Assembly (NCBI RefSeq): GCF_021725675.1
Contig: NZ_JAKJPO010000001.1
Span: forward strand, 992,001 to 1,056,000
DNA length: 64,000 nt
Direction: 5' to 3'
DNA from: Marilutibacter chinensis
Lineage (GTDB): Bacteria; Pseudomonadota; Gammaproteobacteria; Xanthomonadales; Xanthomonadaceae
Shown piece by piece: positions 24,498 to 32,356 of this stretch. A program made the translations under genes and the position numbers. Positions within the stretch are counted from its first letter, which is position 1. Each line of letters opens with the position of its first letter. The notes below the pieces were generated by a model, which had not been told where the DNA came from, did no database searches, and was given only the letters and a program-made list of their open reading frames with translations.

Positions 24498-24977
24498 TCA
24501 GTGAGAGAAGACGGCCCGACGTAGCTTTTCGTAGGCCGCCTGAGCATCGGGACCGAGAGCCGGTATGTAGCGGGCCAACGCATCGATCTGACGCATCGCA
24601 AATGCTCGGGCGATCATCTCCTCGGGGAGTTCACCTTCGGCGACGAGAGCTTGAATGTCGGCTTTGACCCTGTCCACGGCCGCGTGAAGTTGCTGGGCAA
24701 TGGCCCGGGGAGATTCACCTGCAAGCACACGCGCCCTGACCTCCTCGCGCCTGGACTTGGTGGCCACCCGTCGCCGCTCCGTTCCGTTGGCGGGTGTGAG
24801 TCCCAGCTCCAGCAGATCATTTCGAACGGTGGCGATGGAGAAGGATGTCCCGAGTGCCATGGCCAGCGCATCGGCCGCCTCACTCACCGTCATGCCGGGC
24901 ATGAATACTTCCGCCAAGACGGCCCGACGATTGGCCTGCCAGTGCTTCACCGCAGCAGCGTATTCCGCTGACCTCAT
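24498..24977 (-). CDS. Unknown helical protein, possibly HTH
   Basis: The 159-residue product is helical with a likely helix-turn-helix in the first half (VSEAADALAMAL...IATVRNDLLELG) and a second one (SPRAIAQQLHAAVDRVKADI). Its start overlaps the stop of the upstream gene by 4 bp (ATGA), so both are translated together. The stretch of about 290 bp between it and radC has several GC-rich imperfect repeats and no gene that I can support. Function unknown; a transcription regulator would fit. Confidence 0.55.
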   Translation of the reverse strand: MRSAEYAAAVKHWQANRRAVLAEVFMPGMTVSEAADALAMALGTSFSIATVRNDLLELGLTPANGTERRRVATKSRREEVRARVLAGESPRAIAQQLHAAVDRVKADIQALVAEGELPEEMIARAFAMRQIDALARYIPALGPDAQAAYEKLRRAVFSH

Positions 24978-25348
24978 GCGCTGGTCAACTTGAGCTGGCC
25001 ACGAAGCTCGCGCTCCCGCTGAGCGACCGGATTCCAGGCGCGGTGTTCCTCCAAGTAGCGCTGGAGGTCAGCATCCTCAGCGCACCAATCGCTGCTCACC
25101 AAGGGCAATGGCCGGTCATGTAGGACATCCCGCTGCTGAGCGTAGGCCACCTGCTCGGGCTCGCCGTAGGCCAGTCGGTGGGCGTCCAGCAGACGGTCGA
25201 TGGCGTCCACGTCCCGGCGGTTGACCAGCGATTCCGTGTAGAGGGCCTGGAGCAGTGGGTCGCGCTGCCCGTTGGCTTCGAACAGGAGATCGGATGGGTC
25301 ACGCAGGTCGACCGGGTCGGGGCTGGGGAGGCCGTGTGAGATCAGCAT
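24974..25348 (-). CDS. Unknown protein coupled to the HTH-like gene
   Basis: The start ATG 25348 has AAAGGTGGG upstream; the ATG at 25363 lies within that region. The 124-residue product is acidic with Asp, Glu, Leu and Arg-rich helices (DAIDRLLDAHRLAYGEPEQV) and no recognised domain. It is coupled to the HTH-like gene by ATGA overlap and lies 11 bp after the membrane protein gene. Function unknown. Confidence 0.55.
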   Translation of the reverse strand: MLISHGLPSPDPVDLRDPSDLLFEANGQRDPLLQALYTESLVNRRDVDAIDRLLDAHRLAYGEPEQVAYAQQRDVLHDRPLPLVSSDWCAEDADLQRYLEEHRAWNPVAQRERELRGQLKLTSA

Positions 25349-25359
25349 GGACCCACCTT

Positions 25360-25707
25360 TCATGGAACAACCGTATCAGCAGCCTTCTTGGTCTTGTCCA
25401 TGTGGGTCATAACCATCAACGTGATTTGAACCAGAACAAGCACCGCTGCATAAAACAGGTAGAGAGAAGATTGGTTCTCAAGCGCGATGTGAATAGCCTT
25501 CGACCAGATCCCCACCATCAGCATCAGACCTGCCATCAGAGAGACCGTGCTGAGTGAAAGGGAGACATGATGTCGCCAGTTATCACTCTCGCGACTTGCG
25601 AACCCACGCAAGCAAAGAATGATCTTCGCCAAGTCGCCACCAACCCAGAAAGGGAGCCACAGGTAGAGAACGATAAGAAGGCCATCAAAAATTGAAATAC
25701 CCATCAT
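25360..25707 (-). CDS. Small integral membrane protein
   Basis: The 115-residue product has about three transmembrane helices: residues 5-22 (FDGLLIVLYLWLPFWVG), 52-70 (STVSLMAGLMLMVGIW) and 80-100 (SLYLFYAAVLVLVQITLMV), and a basic C-terminus. Its start overlaps the stop of the envelope glycine-zipper gene (ATGA). No function can be assigned. Confidence 0.6.
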   Translation of the reverse strand: MMGISIFDGLLIVLYLWLPFWVGGDLAKIILCLRGFASRESDNWRHHVSLSLSTVSLMAGLMLMVGIWSKAIHIALENQSSLYLFYAAVLVLVQITLMVMTHMDKTKKAADTVVP

Positions 25708-26462
25708 TGCTGCCCCCTGGTCAGCGGCGAAATGCGGGTGCAGAGGCAGCCAGGCGCTACCTCATAGCCATCTGGGCACATGAGGCCGCAGGAGTCTTGA
25801 CCGAGGCTGCTTCGCGTCGTTCCGTTCCACGGACCATCCTCTGCATTGCTGTTCGAGCACCCACCCCACCCACAAGCCACCTTAGGTAGTCCTTCCCCAC
25901 CAGAAACCGAAGTCATGGTTGACCGCGGGATCGGCACCACCCGGGTCTTGCTGCCCTTCCCCACCAGGAACACCTGATCCCCCTGGCGCACGTCCGAGTC
26001 GGCGTCTTGGACGATCGCGATGACACGTTGGCGGTTGTCGTTCAGGTCGCGCACGTAGATCTCGATGGCGCGGCGTCCGGAGAAGCCGTTCTGGATGGCC
26101 GTGCCGGCCAACCCACCGATGACCCCACCGGCCACACGGGCGGCATTGCGGTAGTCCCCGTCCACCTTGCGGGCCGCGCCGTAGCCCACGGCGGCTCCGA
26201 TGGCCGAACCGGCGTTGACCTTCTTGTCGCTCTTGATCTGGATTGCGCGAACCATCAGGACTTCGCCCAATCGCACCTCGCCCAATCGCACTTCGCCCAA
26301 CCAAGTGTATGGATCGCTGTTCAAGCACGCTCCGTTACCGCAAGCCACCTGCGGGACGGATGGGGCTTTGGAGGTGCTGTAGCGGCGCGAGGAGGTGTTG
26401 TCGGCGGCGAAGGCCGAGGGAACGAGTGAGGCCAGTGCGACGGCGAGAACGATGGGTTTCAA
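25704..26462 (-). CDS. Envelope protein with glycine-zipper domain (SlyB/17-kDa antigen-like)
   Basis: A TTG start with GGAG upstream gives a signal peptide (VALASLVPSAFA) on a 252-residue protein. The middle (about residues 83-125) is a glycine-zipper membrane hairpin (GSAIGAAVGYGAARK, VAGGVIGGLAGTAIQ) as in SlyB-like outer-membrane proteins. A five-residue repeat (LGEVR) lies at residues 55-69. A Cys-rich motif occurs twice, VACGNGACLNS (39-49) and VACGWGGCSNS (near 196-206), and more Cys occur at the C-terminus. There is no lipobox, so it is probably not a lipoprotein. The duplicated Cys motif is unusual for the family. Confidence 0.65.
   Translation of the reverse strand: MKPIVLAVALASLVPSAFAADNTSSRRYSTSKAPSVPQVACGNGACLNSDPYTWLGEVRLGEVRLGEVLMVRAIQIKSDKKVNAGSAIGAAVGYGAARKVDGDYRNAARVAGGVIGGLAGTAIQNGFSGRRAIEIYVRDLNDNRQRVIAIVQDADSDVRQGDQVFLVGKGSKTRVVPIPRSTMTSVSGGEGLPKVACGWGGCSNSNAEDGPWNGTTRSSLGQDSCGLMCPDGYEVAPGCLCTRISPLTRGQQ
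26259..26300. repeat. 15-bp tandem repeat coding LGEVR
   Basis: Almost three copies of a 15-bp unit lie inside the glycine-zipper gene and encode LGEVR, LGEVR, LGEV. Slippage by whole units would keep the frame, so unit number may vary between strains. Confidence 0.75.
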
Positions 26463-26527
26463 GGGACAGCTCCAATTCGTGAGTAGGTATCCCTATGCAT
26501 AACTCGAATTGGCGGATGCGCAAGGGG

Positions 26528-27085
26528 TCAGGCGATTGGAAATTCCTGACGATGCTCGGCAGCTGCAGCCGGTGCCACCCTGCGTCGCGCAGGCCGCATC
26601 AGTGTCCTGAGATGGCCGTCCAAGCACACCACTTTGGTTGCCACCTTTGCGAGCTTTATGGCCAAGCCGCTGGACCAGAACGCCACATAGACTTCGATGC
26701 CTCGCTTACGCAGGTTCTGAACAGCGGGGACGTAGTCCAGGTCGCCGGCCACCAGAATGACCAGATCACCTGGCTGGTGAAGTTCGTAGCTGTCGCTCAA
26801 CAAGGCGATGGCCAGTGAAGCATCCACACCTTTCTCCCGACCCATGACTCGTTCGGCCAAGACAACTTCAAACCCCGCTTGGCGCGCTCGCTCGTGATCG
26901 AATTCGTTTCCACCTGGGCGGCGGGCCGAGTAGATGCGGGCACACCGGGGCGCTTCACCGAACGTCAGCATGTCGTAGAGCGCCTTGTAGTCGGAGCCGA
27001 CAAGATGGGGGTTACCGCTCTCCTTGGCTTGGTCTAGGCCACACAGGTAGTAGTTGCTGTTATCCACATAAATCTTGCTTGGCAT
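26528..27085 (-). CDS. NYN-domain (LabA/DUF88-like) nuclease-fold protein
   Basis: ATG 27085 follows an excellent AAGGAGGA. The 185-residue product shows the NYN/PIN-like pattern: YVDNSNYYL with Asp8 and Asn9, the ARIYSA strand, GVDASLAIALL with the acidic core residue, and LVAGDLDYVPAVQNL with AGDLD. NYN domains are metal-dependent RNases related to PIN. The acidic residues needed for activity all appear present. It lies 62 bp downstream of the ArdC gene on the same strand. Its target is unknown; similar genes accompany defence and mobile DNA. Confidence 0.8.
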   Translation of the reverse strand: MPSKIYVDNSNYYLCGLDQAKESGNPHLVGSDYKALYDMLTFGEAPRCARIYSARRPGGNEFDHERARQAGFEVVLAERVMGREKGVDASLAIALLSDSYELHQPGDLVILVAGDLDYVPAVQNLRKRGIEVYVAFWSSGLAIKLAKVATKVVCLDGHLRTLMRPARRRVAPAAAAEHRQEFPIA

Positions 27086-27147
27086 TGGTCCTCCTTCATG
27101 AGTGGGATACTCCACTCCTAACAAAGAACCGACAGCTGGCAAGGGGA

Positions 27148-28170
27148 TCAGGCCACCATCGTGTGCTCTCGCAGCTTCACACGACTGTTCGCATTGGTGC
27201 GACTCTTGGTGTTAGCTTTTTCAAGCTCCTGCTGGTTGGCCGCCACCTGCTGCCGTTCCTTCTCCACCTTCGGCAGCGGTTCGTGGACGAGCTCGGGGAC
27301 TTTCAGGAACTCCACCACCCGTTCGGCCGCAGCGGCTGCTCGGAAGAGCTCACGGGGGTCGTTCCGGAGGATCTGGATCCAGTGTTGAATGTAGGCTGCG
27401 TGCTGGGTGGGGTCATGGCCGATGCCCAGGCGCTCGCCCATCAGCATGGATGACACTTCGGCCACCAACTCCTCCTTGGCGTAGTCCGCGGAGCCGAAGC
27501 CGCCCTTCATCGGGCGATTCAAGCGGGTGGGGAACCCACTCCAATGTGCCAATTCGTGCAATACCGTGCAGTAGTAACCCGCTGAATGGATAAAGGTGTT
27601 GCGCTCGGGCAAGTGGATGCTGTCGGTCATCGGGCGGTAGAACGCCTGGTTGCCCCCGTCGTGGTGGATCTTGGCCCCACTGTCCTGGATGACCTTCTCG
27701 CACGCCTGGTGAATCTCTAGTTCCGGCCGCGGCGCCGCCAGCACCAGTTCCGGCAAGCCATCGATCTGCGTGGCGTTGAATACGCGGGGGAAGAACACCT
27801 TGGGGTGCGCTTTGGCGATGAGCTCGGGGTCGCCGCTCTTCTTCGCCTCTTCGACCGGTGACCAATCCCAGAATTCGATGACGCTGGCCTTCTCGCCCTT
27901 GCGGACCTGCGCACCGACGGCCGCGGCCTGCTTGTAGGTCATCCACCGGTTGTCCTTCACGTCCCAGGCGTTCTGAAGGGCCCAGAGGTGGAGCAGGTTG
28001 CCGCCCTTGTAGGTCTTGCCGGTCGTGGGGTTCATGGGTAGCCCCAAATCCATGCGGGCGTCCCAGGGCTGGACGAAGGGGCCGGTGCCCTCCTCCATTT
28101 GCCGGATCAGGCGTTCGACGACGTCGCGCGAGTGGCGCTGAAGGAAGCTCTCGTTGGTTGAATCGGACAC
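27148..28170 (-). CDS. ardC: ArdC-type antirestriction protein (ssDNA-binding plus metalloprotease-like domain)
   Basis: The 340-residue product starts at GTG 28170. It has an N-terminal ArdC ssDNA-binding domain (residues 1-130: GTGPFVQPWD...MNPTTGKTYKGGN, then KGEKASVIEFW) and a C-terminal zincin-like domain with HELAHWSG (His205, Glu206, His209). ArdC-type proteins protect incoming plasmid DNA from restriction and coat single-stranded DNA early after transfer. The C-terminal tail is charged. The presence fits an element that enters as ssDNA. Confidence 0.88.
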   Translation of the reverse strand: MSDSTNESFLQRHSRDVVERLIRQMEEGTGPFVQPWDARMDLGLPMNPTTGKTYKGGNLLHLWALQNAWDVKDNRWMTYKQAAAVGAQVRKGEKASVIEFWDWSPVEEAKKSGDPELIAKAHPKVFFPRVFNATQIDGLPELVLAAPRPELEIHQACEKVIQDSGAKIHHDGGNQAFYRPMTDSIHLPERNTFIHSAGYYCTVLHELAHWSGFPTRLNRPMKGGFGSADYAKEELVAEVSSMLMGERLGIGHDPTQHAAYIQHWIQILRNDPRELFRAAAAAERVVEFLKVPELVHEPLPKVEKERQQVAANQQELEKANTKSRTNANSRVKLREHTMVA

Positions 28171-28230
28171 GACAGGGATCTCCGGGGAGGAAGAGGCACC
28201 CTGTCGGCGGTGCGGATATTGGTGGATGGG

Positions 28231-28446
28231 TTAATCGTGGAGGGTGACGGCGCGGCCTTGCTCTAACGCGGTCTCCAGCAGTGCCATTACTCGGTCGATG
28301 GTCAGCCGGGTGTCGGGGTCCCCGTCGTCGTCCTGAAGCTGGAGGCGGATGCCGCCGGGGGTCTTCAGGACCACGAAACGGGGAGACGCTGCCAAGGCAT
28401 CCTGGCGATCGAGGGCGGCTTCGTGGAGGGTGTCGGAATGGTCCAT
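28231..28446 (-). CDS. Small unknown acidic protein
   Basis: The 71-residue product starts at ATG 28446 and has no recognised domain. It is acidic with LQLQDDDGDPDTRL in the middle. It lies 60 bp upstream of ardC on the same strand, so it could be part of the same transcript. Function unknown, and coding status is less certain than for neighbouring genes. Confidence 0.4.
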   Translation of the reverse strand: MDHSDTLHEAALDRQDALAASPRFVVLKTPGGIRLQLQDDDGDPDTRLTIDRVMALLETALEQGRAVTLHD

Positions 28447-28602
28447 GGCTTCAGCATGCGACGGCGTCGGGATTTGGCAAGCCCCGGTGAATGCTAAGCG
28501 CCAATCGGTTGGCCGCAGAAACCCAGACAACCTAGACGCTCTCGCCAGCCCAGACGCATCGGATCAACATACACGTTGACTCTGCGCCCCGGACTACCTG
28601 CG

Positions 28603-30294
28603 CTACTTCTTTACAGGAGGTCTCCGCAGCCGCTTTTGCCAAGTGGGCTTAGTTGGTTCCGGGCCGCGCTCGGCGACGGTAGCAGCCAACATGTAGGCGT
28701 AGCGCTTGGCGAGTTCCGGCTGGGTAAGCTTGCGCAGCTCTGCGATGCTTTGATTATGCGCCATGAACTCAAGCAGTTTTTCCTTCGGAGTATTTGAATA
28801 GCTGGAGTGGAAGAACTCGTAGAGATCCATCGCGTTCTTTGCCGGCGGGTGGTGGGGCCGAAGCTCGCCAAAGAACGTGTCGGGGTGGCGTTTCCAGGCG
28901 TCCAGTTCATCCTCACTCAAGTCGATGTTGATCATGACGCGCGTTCCGTCGGCACGGCGCATGAAACACGCAGCCTGTTTCCACTCTTCTACAACCGTGG
29001 CTTCCTCCAGCACGCCGACTTGGCCGTCGGGCAGGTGGTAAGAACCACCCACAACCAGCTGCTTGTCGGGATCAATGCCCGGTAACGAGCCATCGAATGT
29101 GATTGGAGCGCGCGAGTGCTTTTGAAGCGAGGACCACAAGAACTCTATCTCGCGGTTACGCTCCTTAGCTTCGATCGCGGCCAACAGTTCCTCTTCCTGG
29201 CCCATTCGATATCGCTCCGTTCGAAACCCTTCCATAACTACGCCCGTGCCTTCCATGGGTTGATCCAGCTGCCAATGCTCCGGAAAGTTAGTCAACACGA
29301 TCAGGGCCGGGGGAAGAGTCGCAGACGTAGGCTGCTGCTCGAGCGTCCGCAACTGGTTTACGGCGATGCCTGCCCACCCGCCCGTTTCCTCATTCAAGGG
29401 TGCGCCGGTGTAGGCCAGCTCCACAAAGACCAACCTTTCCAGCCCAGTGGCTTTCTGGAGGGCGTCGCTTACCAGGTGCGTGTAGTGAAAGCGGGCATCT
29501 TCACGCTCGGGCTGGCGCATCTTGCACTCGACCCAGAACGATCGGCCCGTCTCGGGGAACGTGGCCACGAATTCGCCGTGTCCGCCGCTCTGGCGCACCT
29601 GCTCATCTTCCCAGGCCAACTTGAACCCGGCGCGCAGCAACATACCGGCCGCCCGGGCTTCGTGCCTGGCGCCCATAAACTGATCGGCGATGCGCAGCCG
29701 GGCCAGCATTCGCTGAAATGAGAGGGCGTCTTGCTCGCTTTCGACATTGTGTTCGACGGTGTAGAGATCGTAAGCGAGACCGAGCACGGCGCTAGCCGCG
29801 CCATACATGGGCATGCTGTTGATGCCTTCGGCCGACGTAGTGTGACGCACTCGCTGGGCACCGAAAACTTCCCACCAACGGACGAACGGGTGGCGCTCCA
29901 GTTCGGGCTTGGATTTCTCGGCTTCGCCCCAAGCGAAACCGAGTCGTGCTCGCACGTAATGAAGCAGGAATTCAGGGAAGATTTTCCAAGGACCGTAGGC
30001 AACCTCCTTACCGACGGCAACAAACCGTGTCCCGTCGATCACGTTGGAGATAATGGGTCGGCCATGACCCTGTTGACGAACAGTCTGCACCTGCTTTGCC
30101 TTGGTGCGACGCATCAACGCTTCAAACACAGCCTGAGATGGACCAGGCGGAAGCTTCGTCGCAGGCACGTTGTGCGCGCCGTGGCACTTCTTGAACTTTG
30201 TCCCGCTGCCGCACGGGCAGGGGTCATTCCGTCCGACATTGGCCATCCGCTGCTCCAGCATCCCCTGCTCACCACGGTCGATTCGATTAAACAT
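28603..30294 (-). CDS. SEC-C motif protein with possible PD-(D/E)xK core
   Basis: The start ATG 30294 has GGAAAG upstream; the region before it is not coding-like. The 563-residue product begins with a SEC-C zinc motif (NVGRNDPCPCGSGTKFKKCHG, about residues 19-39). Then come helical regions, a segment GEFVATFPETGRSFWVECKM in which E-x-K follows an acidic residue about 12 positions earlier (a possible nuclease core), and a long C-terminal part with ELDAWKRH...YEFFHSSY. SEC-C motifs are zinc-binding adaptors found on SecA and on many uncharacterised proteins. The nuclease reading is inference from one motif. Confidence 0.6.
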   Translation of the reverse strand: MFNRIDRGEQGMLEQRMANVGRNDPCPCGSGTKFKKCHGAHNVPATKLPPGPSQAVFEALMRRTKAKQVQTVRQQGHGRPIISNVIDGTRFVAVGKEVAYGPWKIFPEFLLHYVRARLGFAWGEAEKSKPELERHPFVRWWEVFGAQRVRHTTSAEGINSMPMYGAASAVLGLAYDLYTVEHNVESEQDALSFQRMLARLRIADQFMGARHEARAAGMLLRAGFKLAWEDEQVRQSGGHGEFVATFPETGRSFWVECKMRQPEREDARFHYTHLVSDALQKATGLERLVFVELAYTGAPLNEETGGWAGIAVNQLRTLEQQPTSATLPPALIVLTNFPEHWQLDQPMEGTGVVMEGFRTERYRMGQEEELLAAIEAKERNREIEFLWSSLQKHSRAPITFDGSLPGIDPDKQLVVGGSYHLPDGQVGVLEEATVVEEWKQAACFMRRADGTRVMINIDLSEDELDAWKRHPDTFFGELRPHHPPAKNAMDLYEFFHSSYSNTPKEKLLEFMAHNQSIAELRKLTQPELAKRYAYMLAATVAERGPEPTKPTWQKRLRRPPVKK

Positions 30295-30433
30295 GGAGAC
30301 TTTCCAGCTGAACCCAAGCCCGCTCGGAGAGGGGGGTGCTAGCCGCCCATCTGTCTGGCGCTTCCATCCAATTCTTCCCGCACCGCGGTCCAAATCATTA
30401 ACGGCAAATCCCGAATTCTCTGGCCGTTCGCAC

Positions 30434-30469
30434 AGTCACAAGCGCAGCCTCTGGCGAGGCGCTTGCTGG
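30434..30469. repeat. Repeated 3' end with hairpin (copy 1)
   Basis: The last 12 codons of this ankyrin gene plus its stop form an inverted repeat with arms AAGCGC and GCGCTT (30440-30464). It is nearly identical in sequence to 32321-32356, the end of the other ankyrin gene. The hairpin overlaps the stop codon and may slow or end transcription. Confidence 0.75.
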
Positions 30470-32142
30470 GCAGCGACTGTCTGGGCTTGGACGTCGTCAC
30501 GCGGATTCCAAACCTCACCCCCGATCACCATGCGGGGACCGTCGCTCGATTGCCGCTTCGGGGGTGCCCATTCGCTAACTGTTGGAAGCTTCGCTTCGAG
30601 CAATTGCTGGCGAGCTTGGGCCTCGGCGGTCATCAGGAATGTGTGGACTTCTTGATGGAAAGCACGGAATGAGGCGGTCTTCCCGTTGCCATCCTTAGCC
30701 AGGATGTCAGCGCCCTTCATAACCAGGTTTTCTATCAAGTCAATACTCAACCCTACGGCTTCCCCATACTCATCTGCAGCTGCGGCTGCCTTAAACAGCG
30801 GAGTTTCGCCCCGGTTGTCGCGCGCGTTGGGGTCCGCACCTGCCTCCAAAAGCATCCTTGCTGTATCGCTCAGATTCGTCGGATCGACTTTTTCTGCATC
30901 GTATGAACAAACCGCATGAAGAGCGGTTCTCCCTTTCTGATTGGCGTGGTGGGGATCAGCGCCTGCGGTCAGTAATGCTTCAACCACTTCGGTGTGGGCC
31001 CTCCGCGCGGCATATTGCAAGGGCGTATTGCCATTGTTGTCGACTACGTCAGGATGGAGTCCTGCGTCTAACAGCTTGGCCACGATGGCCTCATCACCGA
31101 CGAAGGCCGCTCGATGGAGTGCGGTCGCTCCATCCACACCTCCCCTGTTCGAATCAGCTCCAGCTGCCATCAAAGTTGACAACACATCCGCCCTACCCAT
31201 CACCGCAGCACCGTGCAATGGCCCATCACCGTTGAGGCTGGCTTGGTTTGGATCAGCTCCTGCCTCCAATAGCTTGGCAATGAAGGCGTCCTCGCTAACC
31301 ATAGCAGCGTGATGCAGGATACTGAGACCAGACGCGTCCGACTTATGGTTCGGGTCAACACCGGCTTTCAGTAAGACCTCCAACGTGCCAACCGATGAAT
31401 TTGAATAGATGAGATCGATGGGGGCGTCCCCTGCATAGTAGGCAGGGGAAGGCCAACTCTTGCTGGAATGGTTGGCAACGCATTTGGCATTGGGATCAGC
31501 ACCGGCTGCTAGCAACTGTCCTACGGCTTCCGTGTTCCCCATAAAGCAAGCCCAGTGAAGTGGAAACGTTCCCTCGCCCTCCATGTTGGGGTCAGCCCCT
31601 GCTTCCAGAAGACAATTCAGCGTTGCCGTATTACCACGGACGGCGGCGATATGAAGGGGCCGAGCCCCCTTCTCTCCGCCATTGGGATCTCCACCTGCTG
31701 CCAACAATTGGCGGAGGATGCTGGGGTCCGCGAGCGTTGAAGCCTCGAACATCGCACTCGAGCTCGGTGTTGCACCGGCGTCCAGTAACATGGACACCTT
31801 CGCCGTGCTTTTCTGCTCAACTGCAAATATAAGAGGCGACAGGTGCCACTCTCGGGCATTCGGATCTCCACCCGCCGACAAAAGCTGGGCGAGGATGCCC
31901 TCCTGAGCAAACTGAGCGGCGCGGAGCATGGCGGAACTATCGGGCTGCGCACCTGCATCCAAGAGCACCGTAACTTTCTCGAAGTCGTCCGCGTGAATGG
32001 CGGCTCTAAACGTTCTTTGAAGCGCTTCAAGATCAGACAGATCAGCTGTCGCCACCATGGCGCGTAGATCTTCAACGTCGCCGCGCTCAACACACTCAAA
32101 CAAGCTGCCGAACTTCTCTTTGTTTGTTGCCTCGATGTTCAT
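30436..32142 (-). CDS. Long ankyrin-repeat protein
   Basis: The start ATG 32142 begins MNIEATNKEK. The 568-residue protein is nearly all ankyrin repeats, about 13-14 units, each with TPLH/GATALHRAA, VAKLLDAGA and GADPN elements (residues 20-520). It has no signal peptide or membrane segment. The last 34 residues (MVIGGEVWNPRDDV, then QQAPRQRLRL) match the tail of the neighbouring ankyrin gene, so the two are paralogues or share a functional tail. Large bacterial ankyrin proteins often act as effectors or scaffolds. Nothing shows secretion. It lies about 180 bp downstream of the other ankyrin gene. Confidence 0.88.
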   Translation of the reverse strand: MNIEATNKEKFGSLFECVERGDVEDLRAMVATADLSDLEALQRTFRAAIHADDFEKVTVLLDAGAQPDSSAMLRAAQFAQEGILAQLLSAGGDPNAREWHLSPLIFAVEQKSTAKVSMLLDAGATPSSSAMFEASTLADPSILRQLLAAGGDPNGGEKGARPLHIAAVRGNTATLNCLLEAGADPNMEGEGTFPLHWACFMGNTEAVGQLLAAGADPNAKCVANHSSKSWPSPAYYAGDAPIDLIYSNSSVGTLEVLLKAGVDPNHKSDASGLSILHHAAMVSEDAFIAKLLEAGADPNQASLNGDGPLHGAAVMGRADVLSTLMAAGADSNRGGVDGATALHRAAFVGDEAIVAKLLDAGLHPDVVDNNGNTPLQYAARRAHTEVVEALLTAGADPHHANQKGRTALHAVCSYDAEKVDPTNLSDTARMLLEAGADPNARDNRGETPLFKAAAAADEYGEAVGLSIDLIENLVMKGADILAKDGNGKTASFRAFHQEVHTFLMTAEAQARQQLLEAKLPTVSEWAPPKRQSSDGPRMVIGGEVWNPRDDVQAQTVAAQQAPRQRLRL

Positions 32143-32320
32143 AGTCTCTCCGGTTGATGTGGTCAGAAGCACCCTCCATCTGCTTTCGCGGAAGGTGGGG
32201 CAGTTCGACCTCAACAGGAGAACCTTCCCTACCTTTGTTCTACCGCTTGGCGGGAAACGCGCAAGGGGTGCAGAAGGAAGAGTTTTCAGAAGAACTCATC
32301 ATCTCGACCGCCGTCGTTTT

Positions 32321-32356
32321 AGTCATAAGCGCATCCTCTGGCGAGGCGCTTGCTGG
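32321..32356. repeat. Repeated 3' end with hairpin (copy 2)
   Basis: Second copy of the 3'-end repeat, with the same AAGCGC/GCGCTT arms (32327-32351) around the stop codon of the upstream ankyrin gene. The common DNA sequence suggests recent duplication or gene conversion of the 3' end. Confidence 0.75.
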
